The notes below the pieces were generated by a model. The model saw only the letters and a program-made list of their open reading frames with translations. It ran no database searches and was not told the DNA's origin. From Takakia lepidozioides (taxonomy: Eukaryota; Streptophyta; Takakiopsida; Takakiales; Takakiaceae), in contig CM060732.1 in NCBI GenBank assembly GCA_030704615.1, positions 82,051,171 to 82,111,170 on the forward strand: a DNA stretch of 60,000 nt, written 5' to 3'. The position numbers and the translations under genes were made by a program. Positions 45,870 through 56,780 of the stretch are shown piece by piece. Positions within the stretch are counted from its first letter, which is position 1; each line of letters begins with the position of its first letter.

Positions 45870-47130
45870 ATGGCCTCCCACGCCATAGGCTCCCTTGACG
45901 CGGACTTCTTCAGTGAGGACCACCCTGTGCCATTTTCTTACGAGGTGGAAGATGACGGTTTTGCGGTGGTGCATGAACACGTGCTCGCAATGCAGTTTCG
46001 GTTGGAAAATGGAACTCTATTCCTTGAGAGGGAAGTGTACGATGCCAATGGAAAACTGCTCAAGTACGCGTTCCAGAAACCTTCGCATACTGCAACAACC
46101 ACACAATGGAGAGTGCCTCTAGGCAGATACAGGGTGCTCAGTGCTCCTCGGAGACAGTATGCAGGATCGTTCCTTACTCCTGGCACGGCAGCATCAGTGG
46201 CCCAGGAGAAAACACCCGTGGTTGTCAAGAAGGAGTCAAGTACCGTTAACACTGTAGTTGAGCTTTCGGACTCATTCTCCAATGACGCCTGTGAAATACC
46301 ACCCGTGGATCAGCCATGTCCAGATCAGGAAGCAGATGTGGAGGAGATCACCAGTGTCATTCCTAAACTGAAAGCCATGGGTGGGATGGCCGGATTCAAG
46401 AGTGAGTTGAGGGGGATTGACTGGAGCACTTTCAATGTTCAGAGGGTGGCATTCTTGCCGGTATCTTTTGATAGTAATACTATTTTCGAGCTACCTCCTC
46501 CTGGTCGCGTGGGGGGCATTTCCAGTCTCATGGAAGGAATGGACAAAAAGCACGATGGGCACCCTTGGTGCCGCACAAAAACCTCCAATATTCACAACCA
46601 TGACAACCTCATATTCAGGCGAACGGTCTGTAATGGGCACCTGAAATGCGAGAACATGAAATGCAGAGACTTCGCACTGTCAGGTGTGCAAAACCAAAGC
46701 GAATGGGATGGTGTCACTGAGAATCCATTCAAGCCTGGGGTGACACCACCATACTATAACACTTTTGTGTGCAAGTTCTGTAGGGTACCACCTTGTTGCC
46801 TTGCATTGTGTGGCGCCCAGAATGTACTCTGTGGTGCATCGATTCAAAACCCTGACTAGAGCCTGTGTCCATTTCGGTTTTCACAACCACCCTGTGTCCA
46901 AGGGGGATTACAGGGAGAGCGTTGAGACAATCTCGCGTCTGATAAGGCAAGAGTTGGATACCAATCCAACTGGAACCACATCTGCAATTGCCATGGGGGT
47001 GAGCAAGTCCTTTCTAGAAAACCGTATTCTGTGTGCATCGGATTCAGTTGGAGGAAAACTGGAGGGACCAGCTTTGGACATTGTTATGGACCATTTCTCA
47101 ACTTTGACGCAGAGCCACCGCCAACGAAAT
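45870..47130 (+). pseudogene. Zinc-ligand-rich protein, N-terminal part, interrupted by gypsy insertion
   Basis: The first frame (329 codons from ATG 45,870) reads MASHAIGSLDADFF. It goes through an acidic, Ser-rich middle to a cluster of Cys and His: HPWCRTK, HNHDNL, CNGHLKCENMKC, then CKFCRVPPCC. A one-base shift near 46,800-46,815 moves the frame, after which the text continues MYSVVHRFKTLTRACVHFGFHNHPVSKGDYRESVETISRLIRQE and ends near 47,130 where gypsy gag starts. The C...C...H-x-H layout with FHNHPVSKG resembles the DNA-binding domain of the WRKY-GCM1/FLYWCH group used by MULE-type transposases; this is inference. It lies about 4.6 kb upstream of methyltransferase-like exons on the same strand and may be the 5' half of that gene. 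Confidence 0.5.
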
Positions 47131-47131
47131 A

Positions 47132-48310
47132 GTGTACCGAAAAGATGATGATCTCGGTGAGCCCGATGGGGGCGGCGTGTCACCGAGGCGGCCGTTTGAG
47201 GAAGCGATGCATGTTTCCGAAAACGAGGCCGCCCAAGAGCGGGAGGAATCCGAGGAGTCGGAGCCCGAGGAATCCTTGAGAACTCCGACAAACCAAGAGA
47301 TGCCTCCCATGCCGGCAGCCTTTTGGGAAGGGTTGTTGGCGCAGTTTGGCGGGACGTTGAAAGACGTGTTGAAGGCGGCTAATGCCACTTTCGCTAAGGC
47401 AAAGTTTAAGGTGAAGCCTAAGGAACCCGGCACCTTCGAGGGCGTCCGAAATCGGAAGGCACTCAACACCTGGCTCTTGGAGCTAGAGCAGTACTTTCGG
47501 GCGGCCAAGTTGAGTGACGAGGATCGGGTGGAAGTGGCTCCCACCTATTTGAGGGGCTATGCTCAACAATGGTGGCAGAAACGCCTTCACGACCGAGGCC
47601 CAAGCCCGGAAACCTTGAACTGGAGTGGGTTCAAGGAATTGATGAAGAGACAGTTTGTGCCCCTCAACGCGTCCTGGCTTGCCCGGGACAAGATGAGGAA
47701 TTTGAAGCAAACAGATGACATTCGGGGGTATGTCCAGGCCTTCAATGTGCTGTTGCTCGAAGTCGCGGACATGGCAGAACCAGAAATGGTCTTCAACTTT
47801 GTGGCGGGACTGGCCCCATGGGCCAGGCGGAAGTTGGAGGAGAAGCCACCCAAGACTTTGAACGAGGCAATTGAGAGGGCTGAATGTTTCTCGGATGTCC
47901 CTAGGGGTGAGAGACAAGGCCGTACGGAGCTGAACCACAAGAAGACCTGGCGGGAAGGTGACTCCTTCCGACCGGAAAAGAAGTGGGATAGGCGACGCGG
48001 CGACAATGGCACGTGGAAATTGAAGGGAGGGCCTTCACACATCAAGGCGGCACCCGGTGCTTCGAAAGGAAAAGCGGGTGGAGCGGCTTATGGCGGACAG
48101 AAGGCGACCTTTGATGGAGTGTGTTTCAATTGCGGGGAGCCCGGGCACATGGCCAAGAAGTGCACGAAGCCCCGACAATTGAACATGACTCGGGCGACCA
48201 CGGAGCTGTCGGAAGATACCATCAGTCGCTTGGTGGAAGCGGTGGTCGCCAGGACTTGCAAGGTAGGCAAATTTTCTTGTGAGTTGTATCAGGAAACTGG
48301 TGCCTTATGA
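47132..48310 (+). pseudogene. Gypsy Gag with CCHC zinc knuckle
   Basis: A 392-codon frame has an acidic N-terminus, then the capsid-like retrotransposon gag domain (FEGVRNRKALNTWLLELEQYF, YLRGYAQQWWQ, FKELMKRQFVP, IRGYVQAFNVLLLEVADM). It ends with a zinc knuckle CFNCGEPGHMAKKC at about 48,122-48,163. Gag packages element RNA. The frame closes with TGA at 48,308-48,310, but the protease continues in the same frame, so the TGA is either a mutation or a readthrough site; other damage favours mutation. Confidence 0.92.
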
Positions 48311-48637
48311 AAAGGGAGTCAGTTATTGTTCGTGGATGGGATAATATCCGGAACTAATGTGTCGTTGTTGGTGGACACAGGAGCGTCGCACTCCTTCATG
48401 ACACCGGCAACGGCACAAAAGCTGGGACTCCCGACAAGTGACGTGGGGGCCTCTATTGAGGTGCGTTGTGCCAAAGGAGAACCACAGTTGGCGACAAGGT
48501 TGGCGTTTGATATTCCTCTTCAACTGGGGAGTTGGGAGGGACGTGAGAACTTCACCATCTGCGAGATCGATGGAGTAGATCTCATTTTTGGGATGACCTT
48601 TTTTAGACCTCATAGATTTAGTCCGGAGCGGTCATAG
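48311..48637 (+). pseudogene. Gypsy aspartic protease
   Basis: In the same frame as Gag after the TGA, the region contains VSLLVDTGASHSFMT, the DTG-type catalytic motif, and later ENFTICEIDGVDLIFGMTFF, matching the conserved D-x-I-L-G-M-x-F of gypsy proteases. It ends at a TAG (48,635) and the RT continues in another frame. Confidence 0.9.
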
Positions 48638-48693
48638 ATGGCCGCAAGAGAGTAGTCACGCTGCCATGTGGGAATGGAGGCGAGGTCTTACGA

Positions 48694-49899
48694 GTGTCGG
48701 AAACGCCCAAATCCGTGGGAGGGCGAATAAACCTTCTGTCAGCGAGGGAGTGGGCCGTGGAGGAGGCACACGAACCCCAGTTTTTGCTTTACATTAGAGA
48801 AATGAAGGGAGAAGGCGATGGGGAGCCGAGCCCAGATTGGATCAAGGGGATCTTGGAGAAATACCAGGATGTGATGCCGGAGGATTTACCAAGCGGCCTG
48901 CCACCGCGAAGAGGAGTTGACCACAAGATTGAGGTGATACCGGGATCGGAACCGCCTGCCAAGGCACCCTACCGGTTGAGCCACAGGGAGTTGGTCGAGC
49001 TGAAGACTCAGCTCAAGGATCTAATGTCAAAGGGGTACATCCGGCCGAGTAAGTCACCTTACGGAGCCCCGGTGCTATTCGCAGACAAGAAGGATGGGAC
49101 GCTGCGGATGTGTGTCGATTACAGGGCTCTGAATAAGGTGACTATCAAAAACCGGTACCCTTTGCCAAGGATCGACGACCTCTTCGATCGGTTGGCAGGA
49201 GCGAAGTATTTCAGCCGGATCGACTTACGCTCCGGCTATCATCAAATTCGGGTGGCGGAAGGAGATGAGGAGAAGACCGCGTGCAGGACAAGGTATGGTT
49301 CATATGAGTTCTTGGTGATGCCTTTTGGGCTCACTAATGCACCGGCGACCTTTAGCACGCTGATGAACAACCTTTTTCAGGAGTGGTTGGATGACTTTGT
49401 GATCGTGTACATCAACGACATCTTGGTGTACTCGAAAACAAAGGAGGAACACCTGGAGCACCTCAAAAGGGTGTTCCAAAAGTTGCGAGAAGGGAAGCTG
49501 TATGCCAAAGCTTCAAAGTGCGAATTCGGGGTCACGAAAGTGGAGTTCTTGGGGCATGTCATTACACAGGATGGGATCAAAATGGATGACAGAAAGGTGA
49601 GGGCGATCTTGGACTGGGAGCCTCCGACTTCGGTCCCAGGAGTGCGTTCCTTCCTAGGACTCGCCTCCTATTACCGGAAGTATGTGAGAAATTTCGCCAA
49701 GATCGCGGGGCCGCTGTCGGACCTTCTGTGTAAATCTAAAGTCTGGGCATGGAACACCTTTTGTGGCCAAGCTTTTGCTGAATTGAAGCAGCGGATGGCG
49801 GAAGCTCCAGTCTTGAAAATCCCGGAGTTCGATCGTCCGTTCGAGATACATACAGATGCGTCGGACTTCGCGATTGGGGGTGTACTGATGCAAGATTGA
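48694..49899 (+). pseudogene. Gypsy reverse transcriptase with altered active site (YIND)
   Basis: The 401-codon frame shows the full RT order: the entry [64 protein letters not shown], then [13 protein letters not shown], and the connection segment [16 protein letters not shown]. The catalytic Y-x-D-D reads Y-I-N-D, with AAC at 49,414-49,416, so one catalytic aspartate is lost. RNase H begins at [13 protein letters not shown] and meets an in-frame TGA at 49,897. Confidence 0.93.
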
Positions 49900-50748
49900 C
49901 GTCCAGTGGCTTACGAAAGTAAGAAACTGAATGAAGTGGAGCGACAGTGGCCGACGCACGAGAAAGAGATGAAGGCGGTGGTGCACTGTCTTGAGCTCTG
50001 GCGCCACTATGTTGGTTCCAACCCAGTGAAGGTGTTCACGGACAATGTCGCGGTGAAGTATTTTGCCACGCAGCCCAAGTTGTCCCTAAAACAACTTAGG
50101 TGGCAAGATACTTTGACGGTGTTCGACGTGGATATCCAGTACAAACGGGGACGAGACAACGTGGTGGCCGATGCTTTAAGTAGAAAGCAGCAGCTCTTGT
50201 TGGTGTACAAGGGCGAGACGGCGCTCCAAAGGAAGATCCGGAAGGCTTGCCGGAAGGATGAGCTGGCAAAGTCCGTGATGCAGGACTTGAGAGTGGGGGT
50301 TAAATCGCAGTTCCACTTGCAAAATGGGTTGCTCCGGTATAAGCAAAAGCGTCTCTACGTGCCGAAGGGAGGGATCAGAGATAGCCTCTTGAGAGAATGC
50401 CATGATAGCCCGCTTGCGGGCCACGGCGGAGCCAAGCGCACTGCGGCACTCTTGAAGAAAGAGTATTTCTGGCCCAAACTGAGGGAGGAGGTAGAGGAGT
50501 ATGTCAAGACATGCACCACATGCCAACAAAACCGGAGCGAGTACAAAAAGCAAGCGGGGCTGTTACAACCCTTGCCGATTCCAGAGGGGACTTGGGAAAG
50601 CGTCTCGATGGATTTCATGACTGCTATGCCGCTGTCAAAAGGATTCGATGCAATCATGGTGGTGGTGGATAGGTTCAGTAAAATGGGCCATTTCATCCCC
50701 ACCAAGGAGACGGCAACGGCGCAGCCCAAGAAACAAATCTGGTACTAG
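49900..50748 (+). pseudogene. Gypsy RNase H end and integrase front
   Basis: In the same frame after the TGA: RPVAYESKKLNEVERQWPTHEKEM, FTDNVAVKYF and RGRDNVVADALSRK (RNase H end and tether). Then comes the integrase zinc domain (ECHDSPLAGHGGAKRT...CTTCQQNRSEYKKQAGLL) and the start of the DDE core (SVSMDFMTAMPLSKGFDAIMVVVDRFSKMGHFIPT). Sequence ends before the second catalytic Asp. Confidence 0.9.
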
Positions 50749-50845
50749 ATGTGTATGTTTCTGTATTCATGTGTCGTCTTTTCCATGTAGAATTGCGAAT
50801 TTGAAGGTTTTGAGGGAGCTCTGAGGGCTCTGGATGTGCAGCCGA

Positions 50846-51612
50846 GCAACATTGCGGTAACGCAAGCTAGTATCCCGTTGTTTTGGTTTCACTTTCCTGT
50901 ACCTGGGGTATCCAATGATGTCGTTTTTTGCATGTGAAAGGGCAAAAACTGACAGGCAAATCAACCTTGCGTCAATGCAAGGTTGATGAAGGGCCAGGCT
51001 ATGTAGGTTTTCATGTGTTCTTGGGCTGTTGTTTGCTGTCGTTTCCAGTTCTAATGCTGCCATGATTCTTGGGCTGTCTGTTTGGAGTCTGTTTGAAATG
51101 CTGTTTAGAGCTTACACTGTACCAACAAACAGCCTTGCGTTGACGCAACGTTGTTTGACGGTATGGATTGCTAGAAATGTCCCGCAGAAATACCCCGATT
51201 TCCATACAATTGTAGGAAAGTTAAGGTTATCAAATACCATGGACAGGTGTTTCAGTAGAGGAATTCAACCTTGCGTCAACGCAAGGTTGAATCTCCATAC
51301 CAGCAGATCTTTGGATGCTTGTTTTCAAGCACTGTTTTCCATTTCCTCTGTTAATGAAAACAACCTTGTGTTTACGCAATGTTGAATTCCGCTTGTCAAT
51401 CACTGTCTCTTTCAATGCAACATTATCATATGTGTATCCGCCAATCTACTTTGCGTCAACGCAAGGTTGATTGGGGATTCCATGTTGTGCATGCGATGGT
51501 TTAGGATAATGGGCTTTCCCTCTCATAAGTGCTCGTTGAAAGTACAGTTCTCCACATTTGGTATTTTCCATTTCAGCTCGAATCAACATTTCGTCAACGC
51601 AAGGATGATTCG
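50846..51612. repeat. Palindrome cluster 3 (seven copies)
   Basis: Copies: partial 50,846-50,868; 50,960-50,987; 51,127-51,156; 51,263-51,292 (arms attcaaccttgcgt, perfect except the centre); 51,357-51,386; 51,443-51,472; 51,579-51,612. Spacing is 85-165 bases and the intervening pieces are not alike. The cluster fills the interval between the gypsy copy and the first methyltransferase-like exon at 51,735, i.e. probably an intron of that gene. Confidence 0.93.
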
Positions 51613-51734
51613 GGCTGGCAAAAGTTAGTTTCTCAGTGTTACTGACCTGCATTCCAATACCCTTTTTTGTGATGTGTGATCTGTGTCCTGTTCAGATCGA
51701 ATGACTATCTGGATTTTGGGTGTGTGTGATTTAG

Positions 51735-52689
51735 GTACATGTATCATGTCCTCATACCGGGAAAGTACCTTAGCGATGACCCAGACTTCATCTACTCATG
51801 GGCTGACCCCTCCAATGACAAGACAATGTACACGGCTGGTATTGCCAGAGACTGGAGCAGGGCGCACTTCAGAGACTGTGGGTAGTACCTCGATCTGCCA
51901 AAACAGGACACACCATTCGATGAAGTTGTTTTGAGAAACCTTAACGACAACGTCGCGGCACTTGCCCAGCTGGCTGACAAAGACATTCAGGACATAATCA
52001 TTGCTGCTCTGGCTGCAAAAGAGCCTGAGAGATCTGCTACTCCAAAACGGAAGGGGAAGATTGTCGGGGATCCGAAGGGGAAGAGGAAGAATACAGCTCC
52101 GCAGGAACAGGGCCCGTCAGAGGTCGTTGAAAGACAACCTTCTCCAACTAGGAGGGATAGGAGAACAACAAAGTCGAGGGAGCAGCCTTTCGAGGCGAGA
52201 GAACATCCATCCAGGGTTTTGGGCCAGTTCCATCGTAAGGTGGTGAATGAAAGTTTTCTGGCAATGATGGAATCCAGGAAGTCCACATTCAAAGGGGTAC
52301 CCTCGAAATCATGGGACATGCTTGTTTCGTTCCTCACTCAGGTAAGCACATATGTCTTAACTGTGGTATGAATAATTTTGTTTTGGCAACTCATTCTGGC
52401 TTGTCAACGGGATTGATTTCGTGTTGGATTTGGATTGGGCTTGTGACACTGTCTCTTGTTTTTTGCTGTAGGTCACAAAAAGGCCAGATTGGGTGAATGG
52501 AGTTCAGCAGGCATACGCGACTGACCTTGTGGTGATGGACATTCCTGACGGTTTTCCTGTCCCTGATGTGTTGCCTTCCAATTCAACCCCCACTTGGAAC
52601 AAATCGGATTCTCGTTACTAGCAGTGGGCTTTCTCATTCAGCAACAAATTCCTTTCTGACTCGGGGGCTCTTCTTCTCATGCAGTCAAA
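51735..52689 (+). pseudogene. Methyltransferase-like gene, exons before the CACTA insertion
   Basis: Exon A (51,735-52,341, acceptor tttag, donor gtaagc) encodes YHVLIPGKYLSDDPDFIYSW, then a basic, Pro/Arg-rich linker (ATPKRKGKIVGDPKGKRKN), and SFLAMMESRKSTFKGVPSKSW. Exon B (52,472-52,689, acceptor gctgtag) encodes RPDWVNGVQQAYATDLVVMDIPDGFP and YQWAFSFSNKFLSDSGALLLM. The D-L-V-x-x-D-x-P-x-G-F/Y block followed by a W-x-x-x-x-x-x-F-L-x-x-x-G-A-L helix-strand is laid out like motif IV (DPPY) and the next strand of N4-cytosine/N6-adenine methyltransferases. In-frame TAGs at 51,883 and 52,619 disable it. Exon B is cut by the CACTA element; the reading frame resumes at 57,712. Confidence 0.6.
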
Positions 52690-54589
52690 CACTACAACAA
52701 ATTACGGCTTTTACGTCTCTGTGTTATGACTGCAAATGCAGTCATGGAAGCCATTTACGACTTCCTGACTCTGCAGACGTAAAGACCTAGTTAGTTGTGA
52801 CATGGCAGATATGACTCTCCAGGCTGGCTGTCACGTGGCGCCAGAGCAGCTGTGGGGGTAGTCATACACGCTGGCTTTACTGAATGACTGAACGGACAGT
52901 GTAGTCCATGTCAGCGGCTGTGCAAGAGTGGCACTTGCTCGATGCAGGAAATGACACGTGGCAGAGTGTTTTAGCTCTCCATGACTGCGAACTATGACTA
53001 CGGGTGTGCTAATCCGGTTGCAACACGTGGCGCGTTTCAGTTTTTACACGTGGTCCATTAGCAGATTGACATGTGTCATGATGGGTTTTGGGGTGTATTG
53101 CTATTTTTTTTACATATTTGTATTTCTGCCACGTGGTGTAGTACTATTGGAGAGTGAAAATAGATGTAGTCATTATTATGACTATGATAGCAGTCATGTA
53201 CATGTCTATTACAACAATGAAATATAATATATAATACAAAGAGAACAAGGCAGCAAGACATAACTGCAACAAGCTGAGCAAAACCAAGAGATTGCATACC
53301 ATCTCTATTTACCAATCTATTTATCATTATCATTTTTGTTTCGATCTAAAAATACATTAAATAGTCGCATGTTCTCATGTGAATTATTTTGTCTAACTAT
53401 AAAAGTGTTCACCCAGAATCTTCTAACTACTCATGTATTCCATCAATCTGCAACCCATAAAAAACGGCTTGCATGGCTTTAAGAATTACTACAGCAAGGA
53501 CATTTGTTTGTTTTCCAAGTTCTTGCATAAGATGCACCAACCAATATTGCATTGTGAGACACTCACTCGCTATACCAAGGCGTCCAGGGAAGGTCACTGA
53601 GCAACCTGCCAAGGCGGAAACAATTAAGAGAATTATCTAATACCATATATGAAAAACCAATGCCAGTGTTGTTTATGGTAACTTCTATCCCATGTCCTAA
53701 ACAAACCAAAGCAAAAAGGTTGGTGTGTATTGGCGAAGTCGTCAGATACTTCACAAAGAAACATGCACTAAAAATGAAACCCAAGATGATAGGAAGGTCA
53801 CTCACGTTTATACAAAGACATCTTGCCCATTGCCCAGCACCCTGCGTCACCCACACTCTATCTCTATTCCTTCAGCTATCCATGCCTCTGCACAAATCAA
53901 GCATTCAACCTTGCCTTGCTGCTAGCAGCTGACAATGACAGCCTACATTTGTTCTAGGAAACACCCAACTCAGCGTAGCACACTAGTTCCTATGCTGAAT
54001 TGCGTCTGCTACTCTCTGAAATGTAGCAGGCATTCACCTTTCTGCCCCGGTTGACCCATCAGTGACTGGGCTCAGATAAGTATTCATTCCACAGCTTCTC
54101 CTCATCTCTGTTACCTATTTTTTGACACTTTCCTGTTGTCACATTGGCAGTATCATGTCAAAGTCATTCCAAACTAGATTCACTCAACCAGCTAACTTGC
54201 AGAATTGAACATGTAAATTTAGGGCCAATTCTGATAAGAGGGAAAAACAGGGTGAAATGTGTTGAAGAAGATGCCTTCATTAGCAGTGCCTGATTTTATC
54301 ACTTGTGCCGCTGCTCCCAGTTGACCATCTACCCATGCAGGTTTCTTGTAGCTATTGATCCACAGGGAATCACAGGTAATCTTGTGCTTGAAATCTGGCC
54401 TTCTTGGATGAATCTGGACCCACACGAAATCCCTGCTCCTTCAGCTATCCATGCCTCTGCACAAATCATGCATACATCCTCGCCTTGCTGCTAGCAGCTG
54501 ACAATGACAGCCTAGAATTGTCAAAGCAAACACTAGCAGGGAAAACAGGGTGAAATATGTTGAAGAAGGTACCTTCATCCTTTTCTCCA

Positions 54590-55081
54590 TCATTTGCTTT
54601 CAGGTGTCCAAAGCCCAATCCCGCGCTCCTGCTCTGCACACCCTTCAAGCATCGCATTCCACGACACCACATCTAGTTCAGCCATAGTGTTGAACACTCC
54701 CTTGGCATCATCAATGCTCCCACATTTAGCATACATGGCCACCAGAGCCATGTTCAGGATGACATCTAGTACAATTGCAGATTTGATGATGTCACCAGGG
54801 ATCTCTTTGCCCTTTTCCAGGGCTGCAGACGCACTGCAAACGCACACAAACGTTATGTCGGCGGCCTTCACCCCTTCCCCCATCATTTTCTCAAAGGTTG
54901 GAGCCTCCATCCCGCACCCCAGCTGTGCATACCCAGCAAGCATCGCACTCCCCGACACCACATCTCGTTCAGCCACAGTGTTGAACACTCCCTTTGCTTC
55001 CTCAATGCACCCACAATTGGCGTACATGTCCACCAGGGCAGGGGCAGTGTTCAAAAGGACATGTGGTAATTTGACAGGCAT
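54590..55081 (-). pseudogene. Captured PPR gene fragment inside the CACTA element
   Basis: A 163-codon open frame reads LVDMYANCGCIEEAKGVFNTVAERDVVSGSAMLAGYAQLGCGMEA, then GKEIPGDIIKSAIVLDVILNMALVAMYAKCGSIDDAKGVF and DVVSWNAMLEGCAEQERG: about four to five PLS-type PPR repeats. It lacks a targeting peptide and any E or DYW tail. It is the longest uninterrupted PPR piece in the window. Expression is unknown. Confidence 0.85.
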
Positions 55082-55919
55082 TCACCTCCTGACTTGGCTA
55101 TTCCCAACCCATCCTGCCATTGGCAAGAGATTCCACATAAACTGATAGTTGTCTGTTTGACTGTATAACTATGTATCTCTTGCTTTCTTACAGCTTGTAC
55201 TTTGACACGCGTAATGCTCTTGTTGTGTTGAATCATTTCACGCCTTCAGGTTTCAGAACAAACATTACCATCTTTCTTATCAGACATGTGCACCAAGACA
55301 GAATCTCACCAAAAGATTGTTGGTGTTCAACAGTACCATACATGAAGATAACTAGCACCAAAAGGGAATATGAAGCTTATTCTGCTCTCCACTGGTATTA
55401 ACTTGCACCAAGACTTTCAATGGCTGTCTTCCAGTCCACCCACGGCCCGCTGTAAATGGCTTGCAACCTACAGATTTTCAAGAGAGCTGATTACCATCAA
55501 AATTTCAAAACTGGCTTTACAAACCTAATAATTCAAGCATAATCAGCATTCAAGCTAAGGAAGCTTTACAAGCATTGTGTTGCGAGTAAAGCCTTGGCAA
55601 TGTCACCAGGAAATCCCTGGCTGAATGGATGACACTGAAATAATGGAGCTTGAAATCCGGCCCTCTTGGACAAATTTGGGCCCACACTCTATCCCTGCTC
55701 CTTCAGCTATCTATGCCTCTGCACAAAATCCTTCAGCTATCTATGCATACATCCTTGCCTTCCTGCTAGCAGCTGACAATGACAGCCTAGAATTGTTCCA
55801 GCAAACACCCCCAACCCTACTTATCAACGAGCAATGAGCTAACTTACAAAATTCAATATGCATCTCAGGGCGTCTGATGAGAGGGCAAAACATGCTGAAA
55901 TAGGTCGAAGAAGAAGGTG

Positions 55920-56600
55920 CCCTCACCACACTGTCCTTGACCTTGTGTCATGACCCATGGAGGATTTGACCTTGTGTGTGATGCTTGTGTCTGTAGTCAG
56001 GTAATGTCGGATTGGTCAGTGAGAACCTGCACCACGGTGCAGCTGAGCAGGCAGACATTGAAACACGGTCTGCTAAGACCAAGCTGACTCTCCCAAGAAC
56101 CTTGTAAACATCAGGAAGAATATCAAATCATGGTACTAACATGAGCCAACAACCCACATTTGCAGGATGGACAAAATTCTGCACATCGTACATTAAAAAA
56201 AAACCACACCTTGCGATTGCGGTCGCACCCTCGTGAAGGATCTTAAAAAAACTCATGCCAGCTCTGCTCCATGATTCAAATTCAGGGCCGAGTCTGATGA
56301 GAGGGCAAAATAGGCTGAAATAGGTCGAAGAAGAAGGTGCCCTCACCACATTGTCCTCGACCTTGTGTCATGACCCATGGAGGATTTGACTGAACATGAA
56401 CCCAAGATGACCTCTAGTGTGTGCTGCTTGTGTCTGTAGTTAGGTAATGTCGGATTGGTCAGTGAGAACCACCACGGTGCAGCTGAGTGGGCAGAGATTG
56501 AAACACGGCCTACTAAGACCAAGCTAACTCTCCCAAGAACCTTGTAAACATTAGGAAGAATACCAAATCATGGTACTAACAGGAGAGCCAACCCACATTT
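55920..56600 (-). repeat. Tandem copies of the PPR upstream region
   Basis: Two copies share ttgtgtcatgacccatggagg, gtaatgtcggattggtcagtgag and accaaatcatggtactaac (about 55,930-56,135 and 56,345-56,580). A partly overlapping third piece follows at 56,600-56,780. The reverse complement lies at 43,123-43,395 just upstream of sense PPR sequence, which fixes the orientation as minus here. Confidence 0.8.
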
Positions 56601-56780
56601 GCAGGATGGACAAACTTCTTCACATCGTACATTAAGAAAAAGCCACACCTTGCGATTGCGGTTGTCCCACCATCGTGAAGGATCTTTTAGAACTCATGCC
56701 AGCTATGCTCCGTGCTGTAAAATCAGGGCCGAGCGGGTAGAGATTGAAACACGGCCTGCTAAGACGAAGCTGACTCTCCC

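Larger units (their letters stand above)
47130..50748 (+). mobile_element. Ty3/gypsy copy without visible LTRs, truncated in integrase
   Basis: Gag, protease, RT, RNase H and the front of integrase lie in normal order. No LTR, primer binding site or polypurine tract is seen at either edge. The 3' edge is inside the integrase core (KETATAQPKKQIWY then stop). At least three in-frame stops and one frameshift separate the parts, so it is inactive. The sharp left edge falls at about 47,130 in the zinc-ligand-rich gene. Confidence 0.85.

Noticed and set aside
48308-48310. Programmed stop readthrough between Gag and protease
   Set aside because: The TGA is in frame and could be read through, but other stops, a frameshift and the mutated YIND site show general decay.
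50846-51612. CRISPR array
   Set aside because: Palindromic repeats with unlike spacers look similar, but spacer lengths are irregular (about 55-135 bases), repeats vary, no cas genes exist and the context is plant nuclear DNA.
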